This document shows, one piece after another, positions 53,401 to 61,954 of a DNA stretch of 64,000 bases. Positions within the stretch are counted from its first letter, which is position 1, and every line of letters begins with the position of its first letter. Position numbers and translations under genes: made by a program. The notes under the pieces are model-generated. The model saw only the letters and a program-made list of their open reading frames with translations. It made no database searches and was not told where the DNA came from. The DNA is from JBEISR01 sp044371425 (lineage in GTDB: Bacteria > Planctomycetota > Planctomycetia > Pirellulales > Pirellulaceae): NCBI GenBank assembly GCA_044371425.1, contig JBILTR010000005.1:62001-126000 (forward strand). The letters are read 5' to 3'.

Positions 53401-55070
53401 GCAGCGTGCCGCTGGAAGCAACCTGGCGCCGCATCGCTTCGGGGCTCCACCAGCCGCTTGGGATCTGGTGGGATGAAGAGGGGCTGTTTGTGCTGGGTCG
53501 CGATCAACTGACGCGGCTGGTCGACCTCAACGGAGATGAGGAGATCGACTTTTACCAGCGGTTCAGTGGAGCGTATGAGACGAGTCCTGCGGGACACGAC
53601 TTTATCTGTGGACTTCAGCGTGACGATCAGGGGAGGTTTTATACCGCCAGTGGCAATCAGGGGTTGGTGCGGATCAGTCGCGATGGCCGCAGTGCCGAAG
53701 TGCTTGCGGAAGGGTTCCGCAATCCTGATGGTTTGGGACTGCATCCCGATGGGATGGTGACCGTGCCTTGTTCCGAGGGGGAATGGACTCCCACCAGCAT
53801 GCTGTGCGCGGTCGATGCCAATGCCAGCAGCTCGGCCCAGCCTCCTTTCTATGGCTATCGGGGAGCGAGATTCGTGGGGAGGCCGATCGAGCGACCGCGA
53901 TTGCCGTTGGTCTATCTGCCGCGGGGCCTGGACAATTCATCCGGCGGGCAGGTGGCGATCGACAGCGATCGCTGGGGCCCGGTCCAGGGGCAGATGGTCC
54001 ATCTTTCTTTCGGTACGGGCAGTCACTTCCTGTTGCTTCGCGATCAGGTGGAGGGGCAGTGGCAAGGGGCGGTGGTGCCGCTGGTCGGTGAGTTTCTCTC
54101 TGGAGCGCATCGGGGAAGGTTCTCCCCTTGGGATGGCCAGCTTTACGTTGGCGGGATGGGTGGCTGGGGCAGTTACACGCCACAGCATGGCTGCCTGCAC
54201 CGAGTCCGTTATACCGGCGGCAGCGTGGTGTTGCCGATTGCATGGAAGGCGCACGAGAATGGCGTCTGGGTGCGATTCAGCGAATCGATATCGGGGGAGG
54301 TAACGGAGTCGCCCGAGCGGCATTTTGCACAGGCTTGGAACTATCGATATTCATCGGCCTATGGTTCGGCCGAATACTCCACGCGGCATTATGGCGTGCG
54401 CGGTCACGATCGGCTGGAGATTCGTTCCTCGCATCGATCGAGCGATGGGCGGGAGTTGTTCCTGGAGATCCCCGATTTGCCACTTTGCAACCAGCTGCAT
54501 CTCCAGCTGCAGGTGGCCGAGCGGCGGTGGGTCGATCTTTTCGCCACGGTGCACCAGATGGCGGCACCCAGAGAGGGGCTGCCTGGAGTCGCGGCGGAAC
54601 CGCGTCCGCTACCTCCGCATCCGATCGATCAGGATCTGGCGATGGTGGTGCGCCGGGTTCCCAACCCCTGGGGCAGGAAGATCGAAGGGGCCAGGGAATT
54701 GCGAGTGGAGACGGGGAAGAACCTCAGCTATGTGCAGACTCGTTTGGAGGCGACGGTGGGCGAGCGGCTGGCGGTGCGGTTGGTCAATCCCGACGTGGTG
54801 CCGCACAACTGGGTCCTTCTGGCGCCCGGTGCCCAGCAGGAGGTAGGAGAGGAGGCCAATCGGCTGATCGGTGATCCGGAGGCGGTCGTCAAGCAGTACG
54901 TGCCGCAGTCTTCTAAGGTGATCTGCCACACCGATGTGGTGGAGCCCAAGCAGGAGATGGTGATCTACTTCCAGGCCCCTTCGACCCCTGGCCGGTATCC
55001 TTACCTGTGCACTTTTCCAGGGCACTGGATGGCGATGCAGGGGGAGTTGATCGTGCGGGAAGCGAAGTGA
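50478..55070 (+). CDS. Giant exported protein: TIM barrel + LamG-like + cytochrome c + propeller + cupredoxin
   Basis: 1530 residues from the ATG at 50478 (GGAGG about 10 bases upstream). A signal peptide is followed at about 45-300 by a sugar-isomerase-like TIM barrel (AYDYRAEHIPQFEEEI, LWVTGGGGP, QVGLYNHGGWFG, VNLNG). A LamG/concanavalin-like region covers about 330-470. Haem motif CLSCH is at 543-547, with a distal methionine region near MPEGLMESL, typical of the planctomycete-type cytochrome c domain. A long part (about 680-1370) resembles DUF6797 plus a PQQ/NHL-type beta-propeller (LACLPDGSVIVCTMQGDVW, GLGLHPDGMVTVPCSEGEW in parts). The last 100 residues are a cupredoxin with ligands in PHNW, YLCTFPGHWMAM (H, C, H, M). 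An electron path from a substrate domain to copper is inferred. Confidence 0.85.
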   Translation: MRAPRYILLVIGLLGLMASVSWISESRLAAQDSLATKESAALFARDNLVAWCIVPFDASKRTPQQRAQMLKELGIRRLAYDYRAEHIPQFEEEIQQLARHGIELTAWWFPGELNEEAKGILALLEKHHLKTQLWVTGGGGPVASAQEQAQRVAGEVARLRPIAEAAQRIGCQVGLYNHGGWFGEPENQIAIIQALGMTNVGIVYNQHHGHDQIDRFESLLQKMLPHLIAVNLNGMIPQGDRKGQKIVPLGGGSEDRRLLQILAASGYRGPIGILNHTDLDARARLEDNLRGLDWLLDASPDRPGSIAFTTWKAPAEPTLGGGILFDSLPALRLPPITVQCRARLDQRDAYNILLASDAKSSGEHWELYTEAGSGRLAVYVPGSEPSILTSSVDVCDGKSHLLTMGYEANRMRLWVDGRLVLDSAIAMKPGRQGEPGQWAVGRLVEGSLQCIGQIDRVAIDAGLLPVKAIERAEWIDSGSPLAAWDFVDGKAIPRKAEPSIETTQGRMEPKWKLEQMPRVANRAIEEGSAERGAVVFASAKLACLSCHRIGEHGGNVGPQLNRLGLERSPDQIAQSLYFPNHQVDAKYRVVQLLTDEGETVRGFLESESEREVVLRDPNRGETSTWSRGQIERLQEAPSLMPEGLMESLPEKSQWDLIAYLADLGKHEKLRAEIGQAVLSHAQPHDPTTFPYDRDPIDPEAWPSWQAFVNRDRVYDYYTKQANYFREQDRRARLLEPYPGMDRGKYGHWGNQKEETWANGDWNQTVLGSMLSGVFHGIDGKPIGRAICLRLGDQQQLSVCFHPDQWRYEAQWREGFVGFSTVRHGFMDGLLPKGKLEPVVARERPEGAYEYLGFYRVGERVVFAYRVGEVEYLEAPWAQGDRFVNEVGPRATHSMRDQLAKAPAQWPQRIVTEVKPGHGAPYATDTIGLPWENPWKALMFCGDLACLPDGSVIVCTMQGDVWKGTGLTLPQEDPQGSVPLEATWRRIASGLHQPLGIWWDEEGLFVLGRDQLTRLVDLNGDEEIDFYQRFSGAYETSPAGHDFICGLQRDDQGRFYTASGNQGLVRISRDGRSAEVLAEGFRNPDGLGLHPDGMVTVPCSEGEWTPTSMLCAVDANASSSAQPPFYGYRGARFVGRPIERPRLPLVYLPRGLDNSSGGQVAIDSDRWGPVQGQMVHLSFGTGSHFLLLRDQVEGQWQGAVVPLVGEFLSGAHRGRFSPWDGQLYVGGMGGWGSYTPQHGCLHRVRYTGGSVVLPIAWKAHENGVWVRFSESISGEVTESPERHFAQAWNYRYSSAYGSAEYSTRHYGVRGHDRLEIRSSHRSSDGRELFLEIPDLPLCNQLHLQLQVAERRWVDLFATVHQMAAPREGLPGVAAEPRPLPPHPIDQDLAMVVRRVPNPWGRKIEGARELRVETGKNLSYVQTRLEATVGERLAVRLVNPDVVPHNWVLLAPGAQQEVGEEANRLIGDPEAVVKQYVPQSSKVICHTDVVEPKQEMVIYFQAPSTPGRYPYLCTFPGHWMAMQGELIVREAK

Positions 55071-55079
55071 TGCAGATCG

Positions 55080-56297
55080 TCAGGGGACCTGACGATAGAT
55101 CACTGCGTTGTGGGTGGCTCGGCCGACAGCGATGATTTCCTGTCGACCGTCGCCATCGAGGTCGGCGACGGTCAGGTCTTCGACAGCGACTTGCCCTGGT
55201 GCCACCAGGGAGCGCGACCAGCTACCATCGGGTTGGCGGTCGTAGATCCGAACACCGCAGCGATGGGATTCCAGGTTATCGCGAACGCCGATGACCAATT
55301 CGTCTTCGGCGTCCTGGTCGAGGTTGGCACAGGCGACGGCGTGGCCCCACTGAAGTTGGTTGTCGAGGATCTTCCGAGGCCAAGGGGTCTCTGCCAGAGG
55401 TTGGTCGCCCGATGGCTGTTCGTAGACGACGACTTGATTGCCATGCCAAGGTTCAATCGTCGCAAGAAATCGCTGCGACTTGGAAAGGAATCCGATTCGA
55501 ATCTCGCTGGCTCCTTTCGCAGGTGCCGCACCGGCATGACCTACACCCAAATGGACCAGTTCACGCGGTTGGTTCGGATCGGGCTGGGTCCACAGGTGGA
55601 CCCCTTCGAAGCTGGCGAGAAGGAGATCGTGGCGTCGATCGCCATCGAAATCGATCGGCTGAAAATTGTGCATCACCGGCAGCGTCGACTCGATGATTTC
55701 CGACTTCCATGGGGAGCTGGCTGGGGTGGCAGGCGGGTTCCAGCGGGTGACGGCGACAGGTTGGTCGTCCCAGCCGGGGGGTTGGGAGGCGCGTCCCTTC
55801 AGCGGCACCACGATCAGTTCCATCTGCTGGTCGGCATCGATGTCGGCCCATTGCATCCGGTGGAGCGTCGGGAGGTCGTCGGCAATCGCATGCCGAGTCC
55901 AGCGCTGGGTCGGGTCCGAGGGAGCTTCCAGCCAGGCCAGGGAGCCCCCGGAGGTGGTGTTGTTGGGTTGCCAGTCCCCACCGATAGCCAGATCGAGGTC
56001 GCCGTCGTCATCGATGTCGAGGGGTGCAAAGCAGACATTGTCTGCCTGTCCATCGGGAGTCTGATCGATGGTGTGAGCCGTCCAGGTAGGATTCTCCAGC
56101 CAGACGATGCGCTTGCTGTCGACGATGGCGATATCGAGTTTTCGATCGCCGTTCATATCGATGGCGCGAACGGCGTATCCCACCGTCAGTTCGATCGGCA
56201 GCACCTGGTCCTCCCAGCGTTGGGCCAGAGAGTGTGGCGATAAAGTGCAACTGAGCACGGGTGCCATGCAGAGCAATGCAGTGGGGAGAGCGCGCAT
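55080..56297 (-). CDS. Exported FG-GAP/VCBS-repeat protein
   Basis: 405 residues with signal peptide (ALPTALLCMAPVLSCTLS). At least six repeats with the calcium-type loop DxDxDGxxD appear: DMNGDRKLDIAIVD, DIDDDGDLDLAIGG, DFDGDRRHDLLLAS, NLDQDAEDELVIG and DLDGDGRQEIIAVG, forming a seven-bladed integrin-like propeller. Such proteins are numerous in planctomycetes, often beside cytochrome-type proteins. It is convergent with the giant cytochrome protein (9 bp) and likely cotranscribed with the TatD gene upstream (40-bp gap). Function is unknown. Confidence 0.88.
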   Translation of the reverse strand: MRALPTALLCMAPVLSCTLSPHSLAQRWEDQVLPIELTVGYAVRAIDMNGDRKLDIAIVDSKRIVWLENPTWTAHTIDQTPDGQADNVCFAPLDIDDDGDLDLAIGGDWQPNNTTSGGSLAWLEAPSDPTQRWTRHAIADDLPTLHRMQWADIDADQQMELIVVPLKGRASQPPGWDDQPVAVTRWNPPATPASSPWKSEIIESTLPVMHNFQPIDFDGDRRHDLLLASFEGVHLWTQPDPNQPRELVHLGVGHAGAAPAKGASEIRIGFLSKSQRFLATIEPWHGNQVVVYEQPSGDQPLAETPWPRKILDNQLQWGHAVACANLDQDAEDELVIGVRDNLESHRCGVRIYDRQPDGSWSRSLVAPGQVAVEDLTVADLDGDGRQEIIAVGRATHNAVIYRQVP

Positions 56298-56337
56298 GGT
56301 GGTTCCTGAGCTTGGGACCGGTTGGCGGGGTCGCGTT

Positions 56338-57150
56338 TTAGGCGGGGCGTTCGAGGACTATGTTCTTGCTTTGCAGAAAGAATTGCCTCGGGTTCTCGTA
56401 GACGACTTTGCGGATCAGTGATTCGGGATGTCCCCTGCGTCGCATCTCAAAAATCAGGTCGGGGATAGCGGTCGGTTTGCTGGGGCCCCAGTCGCCGGCC
56501 GAGTTGGCGAGCAGCCGTTCGGGGCCATACATTTCGATCATGTCGCAGGCGCGCTGGGGGGTGCACTTGGTGACTGGATAAAGGGTCATTCCGGCCCAGA
56601 AGCCCGCCTCCAGAACAGGTCGGATCGTATGTTCTTCGACATGGTCGACCAGCACGCGATGGGGCTGGATCCTGGAATCGCCCAGCAGCATGTCGAGGAT
56701 CATGCGGGTGCCCTGGTACTTATCGACCAAGTGGGGTGTGTGGATCAGGACCTGCTGATGGTGGCGAACCGCCAGTTCCAGGTGCTCCAGAAAGATGGTC
56801 GCTTCGTTGCGGGTGTTCTTGTTGAGTCCGATTTCACCGATGCCGAGGACATTAGGTCGATCGAGAAACTCGGGGATCATCGCGATCACTTCGCGCGACA
56901 GCGATACGTTTTCCGCTTCCTTGGCATTGATGCACAGCCAAGTGTAATGGTGGATACCAAATTGCGCTGCCCGTTTGGGTTCGAAGTCGGTCAGTTGGCG
57001 GAAGTAGTCCCGAAAGCTATCGACGCTGCCGCGATCGAACCCAGCCCAGAACGCCGGTTCGCTCATCGCCACACAGCCCATGCGTGCCAGCGTTTCGTAG
57101 TCGTCGGTGGTCCGCGAGACCATGTGAATGTGGGGATCGATGTAATCCAT
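56338..57150 (-). CDS. TatD-family metal-dependent hydrolase
   Basis: 270-residue TIM-barrel hydrolase. DPHIHMVSR carries the N-terminal metal histidines, GIGEIGLNKN the conserved glutamate, VLIHTPHL the later histidine and VLVDHVEE the next; LLANSAGDW holds the catalytic aspartate near the end. TatD proteins are often deoxyribonucleases; variants in planctomycetes and cyanobacteria (EboB-like) have other, unknown substrates, and this one's GFDRG and HHYTWLCINAKEA insert looks like that variant. It is followed by the VCBS gene 40 bp downstream. Confidence 0.85.
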   Translation of the reverse strand: MDYIDPHIHMVSRTTDDYETLARMGCVAMSEPAFWAGFDRGSVDSFRDYFRQLTDFEPKRAAQFGIHHYTWLCINAKEAENVSLSREVIAMIPEFLDRPNVLGIGEIGLNKNTRNEATIFLEHLELAVRHHQQVLIHTPHLVDKYQGTRMILDMLLGDSRIQPHRVLVDHVEEHTIRPVLEAGFWAGMTLYPVTKCTPQRACDMIEMYGPERLLANSAGDWGPSKPTAIPDLIFEMRRRGHPESLIRKVVYENPRQFFLQSKNIVLERPA

Positions 57151-57226
57151 CGTCTATTTCTTTCGCTGAGAAAAAGCTAATCCGAATCATCGTCGTTGGA
57201 TGGTTCGTTTTCAGATCGCCTTCGCT

Positions 57227-57499
57227 TCAAAGGCCCATTTGGCTGCGCCACTGGGGGTCGTAGGGGCGGCTGAGCAGCAACTGGAGGCGTTCGGCGCGAT
57301 CGGGGCCTGGGGACTGCAATATGGTGATCGCCTCTTCCAGCAACTTCCGCTCGGCCGATGCATCCTCGGTGGCTTGGCCGCGATCGATGCGGTCGAGCGT
57401 CGCCGCCAGTTCGAGAATCTTGCTGCGAGCCAGAAGGTATTCGGCATCGACGATCTGCTTGGCAGAGCGTTTTCGGCTGGAAGTTGTAGATGCAGACAT
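57227..57499 (-). CDS. Small conserved-looking hypothetical protein
   Basis: 90 residues from the ATG at 57499. Mostly helical: SAKQIVDAEYLLARSKILELAATLDRIDR, then ERKLLEEAITILQS and a C-terminal RAERLQLLLSRPYDPQW. The first 15 residues are serine/threonine/arginine-rich. The regular heptad-like spacing of leucines and isoleucines suggests a helical hairpin or coiled coil. No known domain or function; the frame is open 23 codons upstream without a good start. Confidence 0.6.
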   Translation of the reverse strand: MSASTTSSRKRSAKQIVDAEYLLARSKILELAATLDRIDRGQATEDASAERKLLEEAITILQSPGPDRAERLQLLLSRPYDPQWRSQMGL

Positions 57500-57777
57500 G
57501 GAAGCGACCTGGAGGGGAAGGATTGGCAAGGTGAGTCGAAGCCGTTGGCGATGGATGCTTGAAGTCATCGACCCGATATCGTGCTCCCTTGTATTTTAGC
57601 TACTGGCCAAGCCAAAGGCACGGAGACTATTGCCTCACCGAAGGAGTCGTTCGGATCAAGCCGTTGGGTGGTCGGGTGCGGCAGGGCCGTCGGCAGGAGG
57701 AAAACAGGAACTGAAGTGTTCCGTAGCCGCCCCACAGAGAGGGTGGGGATAGAGAGGTGGGGTGTCGAGGAAGGAAG

Positions 57778-57850
<73 letters not shown>

Positions 57851-58455
57851 CCAGGACCAACGATGCTAGTGGCAGTGCGGTGGAGTTGTCAATTCACGTT
57901 CCGAGGATTTTCTCTTCCACGGCATCGTCCCCAGGGGCAATTTGCCGGTGGACCGAACCGATGGGGGAGTCGATCGGTGCTGTCGTTCAGCCCGCCGATC
58001 GAGCCGATCGGTGGGGGCTTTCGACTTAAAAGAGCGGGGCCAAATCGTGCAAACCGGGCGCGGAACGAGTACACTTAGACGGGCATCAGAAGGCGGGCTT
58101 GGTGGCTCCTTGTGGCGATCCCGTGGAATGGGTCCCGTACCGTCGGGACGAGAGGCATGGTGGATCGTCTGGGAACCGGCTGGATTTTGGTGCATGTCGC
58201 TTCCCCTGGATGGGGCTTTTCCTGAGCGTATCGAACCATCAAAGCCATCGTGCCGATCGTTGGAGAAATCTTTCCATCGATTCGATCGGAAGCGACCAGG
58301 GCTCGGCGGCTCTCGCGCGACGGAAAGGGCTCGCACTGGTCGTAGCGATCGGTGCGGCCGTCGGTTCGCCAGGGGCCATGTCGAGTGGACTGGCGGGTCG
58401 GTTGGCGCTAGGCGAGCCGCCGATTCGACGGGGAAGGAAGGCGGAGGAAAGCACC
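57851..58455. other. Intergenic region upstream of the ExbB/ExbD operon
   Basis: 605 bp. Long open frames on both strands exist (58099 + and 57866 -) but lack ribosome binding sites and a plausible composition, and the + frame merely extends the next gene. The region probably contains the operon promoter. No repeat or RNA was recognised beyond the tRNA. Confidence 0.5.
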
Positions 58456-60222
58456 ATGGAGAGGCTGGTTGGGCGTTCCGTACGGCTGGGGGGAAACGCG
58501 GGGGATCAGGTGATGTCAGGATTCGGCGGTTGGTGGCTGCGAATCGGGATCGATAGGGTGGTGCGGATGTTGCTGGTCGCCGTGTTGGTTCTGGCGATTG
58601 GGTCGACACCTGCGCGCGGTGAAGACTACTACCCGGACCACCCGGTGGTGCGAGAGATGGTCGACAAGGCGGTCGACTATCTAGAGAAGTCGGGGGCTGG
58701 CAACATCGGCCAGTACGAAGGCGGCACCATGCTGATGGCGCTCGCTCACTATAAGGTCAGGAGCGATTCGAACCACGCACTGGTCAAGCGGGGGATAGCT
58801 CTGGCCAAGGATGTCACCAACCGGACTGGACGTCCGGATGCGGGAGGTGGATACGAGAAAATCATCTATGAGGCGGCCGTTGCGGCGATGCTGCTGGCGT
58901 CGGTGGATGTCGATATGTATCGGAAGGAATGCGAGACGCTTCGCGATTTCTTCGCCAAGGTCCAGCGACCCTACGGCGCTTTCGGTTATCTGGCCGGCGC
59001 CCACGCCCGCACGGGTGACACCTCTCAGGTGCAGTATGTCATCCTGGCGCTATGGACCCTCGATCAGATGGGGGTCCCGGTGCAGGTGGATATGGTGGAG
59101 CGATGTTTGAAGTGGTTGCAGGCCGAGCAGTTGGCGTCGGGCAGTTGGAACTATCAGGGGCGCATCGGAAGCGATCAACCCAACTCCAACGAAGGGGCGG
59201 GTGGCGGCTTCATCGATCACCGAATGGGGGCAGCAGGACTTTCGGCGGTGCTGGTGGCTGGGGACTTTCTGGGGTTCTATCGCAACCGCAAGGCAGACGC
59301 CGAAGAGGATTACATTCCCAAGGCGTTCAAGCGGGTGGTGGAGGAGGATTTGAACAATCCCCGCAAGAAGGTGACGATGCAGCGCGACCAAGTGGAAGGA
59401 ACGATCAACAATGCCGTGGGGATGTTTGCCAAGAATCCCTACACCCGGGCAGCAGCTAGCGGATGGCATTATTACTTCCGTTACAGCGAAGAGCGATGCG
59501 AAGCGTTCCTCGAGATTCGTCAGGGCAAGCAGATCAAAAGCCCAGCATGGTACAACCGCGGTGTCGACGAGTTCCGCAAGGTGCAGGATCCAGCGACCGG
59601 CGCCTTTGGGGCTCTGGCAGAAGATCGCGACAACACGCCTCCTGAAGTCAGCACTTCCTTCGCGGTGCTCTACCTGATCCGCAGCACGCAGAAGGCGATT
59701 GGAAAGATCAATGAAGGGGTGCTGATGGGGGGCTTTGAGCTACCCAAGGATCTCGCCAACGCGGGTTCGGTGGATGGGAAGGTGGTCGACAAGACCAAAT
59801 CCTCTTCGCTGGACGACATGCTCAAGATGATGGAGGCGGAGGGAACCGCCAAGATGGATGACGCGCTGGTCTCCGATCGGATGAAACTGGACCCAGATCC
59901 TCAGCGTCGCAAGGAACAGCTGAACCGGCTCAGTCGACTCCTCAGCGGCAAGGATCCGCTGGCTCGCCGGGGTGCTGCCAAGCTCCTGGGGCGAGGCGAT
60001 GATCTCGATTTTGTTCCGGCGTTGATTTATGCACTGACCGATCCCGATCCCTACGTGCCGAAGTACGCAGAGAATTCGCTCCGGATTCTTTCTCGCAGAA
60101 TGACCACGCGTGTCTTTCCGATCGATCAGCCGCCCAACGAAGCCGACCGCAAGAAAGCGGTCGCGTTGTGGCAGGAATGGTATCAGGGGGTACGGCCCGA
60201 TTATGTGTTTGTGGAGCAGTGA
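58456..60222 (+). CDS. Exported prenyltransferase/squalene-cyclase-repeat protein
   Basis: 588 residues from the ATG at 58456 with GGAGG 9 bases upstream. A long N-region precedes a hydrophobic signal (VVRMLLVAVLVLAIGSTPARG). The middle consists of alpha/alpha-toroid repeats: YLEKSG...GNIGQYEGGTMLMALAHYK, GGGYEKIIYEAAVAAMLLA, GAFGYLAGA, WLQAEQLASGSWNYQ and AFGALAEDRDNTPPEVSTSFAVLYLIR. It lacks the DxDD cyclase motif, so it is probably not an active terpene cyclase. The last 90 residues look like a HEAT repeat (LARRGAAKLLGRGDDLDFVPALIYALTDPDP). It starts an operon with ExbB/ExbD genes; a structural envelope role is inferred. Confidence 0.78.
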   Translation: MERLVGRSVRLGGNAGDQVMSGFGGWWLRIGIDRVVRMLLVAVLVLAIGSTPARGEDYYPDHPVVREMVDKAVDYLEKSGAGNIGQYEGGTMLMALAHYKVRSDSNHALVKRGIALAKDVTNRTGRPDAGGGYEKIIYEAAVAAMLLASVDVDMYRKECETLRDFFAKVQRPYGAFGYLAGAHARTGDTSQVQYVILALWTLDQMGVPVQVDMVERCLKWLQAEQLASGSWNYQGRIGSDQPNSNEGAGGGFIDHRMGAAGLSAVLVAGDFLGFYRNRKADAEEDYIPKAFKRVVEEDLNNPRKKVTMQRDQVEGTINNAVGMFAKNPYTRAAASGWHYYFRYSEERCEAFLEIRQGKQIKSPAWYNRGVDEFRKVQDPATGAFGALAEDRDNTPPEVSTSFAVLYLIRSTQKAIGKINEGVLMGGFELPKDLANAGSVDGKVVDKTKSSSLDDMLKMMEAEGTAKMDDALVSDRMKLDPDPQRRKEQLNRLSRLLSGKDPLARRGAAKLLGRGDDLDFVPALIYALTDPDPYVPKYAENSLRILSRRMTTRVFPIDQPPNEADRKKAVALWQEWYQGVRPDYVFVEQ

Positions 60223-60225
60223 TCG

Positions 60226-61143
60226 ATGAGCGTGATCGAGCCGAGCAGCAATTCTCCGTCGGATGTGCGCGAATACGACTTGCTTCGCACCAGCAAGGTC
60301 GATCTGGTCTCCAGCATGCTGCTTAGCCTCGTGCTGATGATCGGCTTGGCGGTGGCGATGATGGGGGCAATCTACTTTTTGCACAACTACAAATGGGGCC
60401 CGGAGAAGATCGTTCTGGAGCCTGAGAGAGTGGCGGGGCGAGGGGACCATGCGGCGGGGTTTGCAAGGGATCTGGAGCCGCCTGGTGCTGAGGAGGTGGA
60501 GGAGATCAGCGAACCGTCGCTGGAGCAGACGTTGGAGGCGGTGACCGAAACGCTCAGTTCCGTCCTGGCCTCCCTCGACTCGCTGGACACCTCGGCTTTG
60601 GCGGCTTCGCCAGGAACCGGCCAAGGGGACTCACGTCCTCCCGGACCGCTTGGGGAAGGGGACGACATTGTGCCTCGATACGAGCGATGGGAGCTGAAGT
60701 TTTTGGCGCGCAGCCAACAGCAGTACGCATCGCAGCTTGACTTCTACAAGATCGAACTGGGGGCGATCGGCGGTGGGGTTTCTACCGTCGATTACGTCGC
60801 CAACTTCACCGGCGCCGCCAAGAAGCGGAGCGGTGCTGGGGACGCAGAGAAGAGACTCTATTTCATGTGGCGGCAGGAAGGCCCCCTGCTGCAATACGAC
60901 CGTCAGCTGCTCCAGAAAGGGGGCGTGCAGACCGGGCGCCGCATGGTGCTCAAGTTCATCCCCGATCCGCTGCAGGAAGATCTCGCGCAGCGTGAAATGC
61001 TCTATGCCCGAGAGAAAAAGGGGAAGAACGTGAAGGTCAAGGAGATCGCCAAGACCGTTTTTGAAAGCCGGGCCAAAGGGTCGGGTGGGTACGAGTGGGT
61101 GGTGATCGACCAGCGGTACCGCGCGGTAGCCGGTGGCAAGTAG
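60226..61143 (+). CDS. Single-pass membrane protein of the ExbB/ExbD operon
   Basis: 305 residues beginning 3 bp after the stop of the preceding gene. One transmembrane helix (SSMLLSLVLMIGLAVAMMGAIYFL) at about residues 29-52, N-terminus inside. It is followed by an acidic, proline-rich linker (about 65-150) and a C-terminal domain of 150 residues (WELKFLARSQQQYASQLDFYKIELGAIGGG and LYFMWRQEGPLLQYDRQLL, in pieces). The layout resembles TonB or TolA-like coupling proteins, but a TonB motif is not evident. Coupling the ExbB/ExbD motor to an envelope partner is inferred from the operon. Confidence 0.7.
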   Translation: MSVIEPSSNSPSDVREYDLLRTSKVDLVSSMLLSLVLMIGLAVAMMGAIYFLHNYKWGPEKIVLEPERVAGRGDHAAGFARDLEPPGAEEVEEISEPSLEQTLEAVTETLSSVLASLDSLDTSALAASPGTGQGDSRPPGPLGEGDDIVPRYERWELKFLARSQQQYASQLDFYKIELGAIGGGVSTVDYVANFTGAAKKRSGAGDAEKRLYFMWRQEGPLLQYDRQLLQKGGVQTGRRMVLKFIPDPLQEDLAQREMLYAREKKGKNVKVKEIAKTVFESRAKGSGGYEWVVIDQRYRAVAGGK

Positions 61144-61211
61144 CGTTCCTGGATCGGGTTCGATATTGGTTCGAAGTCCAACAGCAGTTCGTTGATGAAA
61201 GCAGATCGAGC

Positions 61212-61868
61212 ATGACCGACGTTTTTAATTTTGTCAGTTTTCTGGATTACTTCTTCCTCGCTGCCGTAGCGCTGTGGGGCCTTTTTTGCGTCGTCGTGGT
61301 GCTGTCGCGCGTCGCTAGAAAGCGATTCAAGAACGAGGATGCGCAGAATGCCTTTCTGGATCAGCTGGAACCATCGCTGAGGGCGGGGGACTTTGCGGCG
61401 GTGGAGAAGGCATGCGAGGGGAACGAGAAAGCGCTCCCCATGATGATGCACCTAGCAAGCCTCAATCGCGGATTGGGCTACCAGAAGGTGCGTCAGCTGG
61501 TCACCGATCGCTTTCAGCGCGACGTGTTGGCCGATTTCGACAACCGCATGGCATGGATCGTCACCGTGATCAAAACGGCCCCGATGCTGGGGCTCTTCGG
61601 GACGGTGCTGGGGATGATGGGTGCGTTCGGGAAGCTGGCCAGCAGCGACAACGTCAAGCCCGATGAGCTGGCTGGGGACATCCGTGTGGCGTTGGAAACA
61701 ACCGCCATCGGTCTGCTGATCGCCATTCCGTTGGTGATGGCTATGGCGATGATCACCAACCGCATCCGGGAGATGCAGGATCTGGTCGGCGCGGGGCTCA
61801 ATCGATTCCTGGAAGCTTTCAAGGTGGGTCTGACCAGGGAGACAGGCACCGACCGCAAATCGGCCTGA
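61212..61868 (+). CDS. MotA/TolQ/ExbB proton-channel family protein
   Basis: 218 residues with three membrane helices: one near the N-terminus (YFFLAAVALWGLFCVVVVL), and two further ones IVTVIKTAPMLGLFGTVLGMMGAF and ALETTAIGLLIAIPLVMAMAM. These carry the family motifs GLFGTVLG and TTAIGLLIAIP. The ATG at 61212 is used because it lies at the usual distance before the first helix; the frame is open upstream through the end of the previous gene. It forms with the two ExbD proteins downstream a proton-driven motor in the inner membrane. Confidence 0.92.
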   Translation: MTDVFNFVSFLDYFFLAAVALWGLFCVVVVLSRVARKRFKNEDAQNAFLDQLEPSLRAGDFAAVEKACEGNEKALPMMMHLASLNRGLGYQKVRQLVTDRFQRDVLADFDNRMAWIVTVIKTAPMLGLFGTVLGMMGAFGKLASSDNVKPDELAGDIRVALETTAIGLLIAIPLVMAMAMITNRIREMQDLVGAGLNRFLEAFKVGLTRETGTDRKSA

Positions 61869-61954
61869 CGTGGAACGGAGGGAAGCTGCCCTGCTTCTGG
61901 CAGGTCAACGACTGGTTCAAGGACAGCTACTGGGATGCATTGGGCGGGTGATCG

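Noticed and set aside
58099..58455. Upstream extension of the squalene-cyclase-repeat protein
   Set aside because: The strong GGAGG lies before the ATG at 58456 and the upstream part is arginine-rich with no signal sequence.
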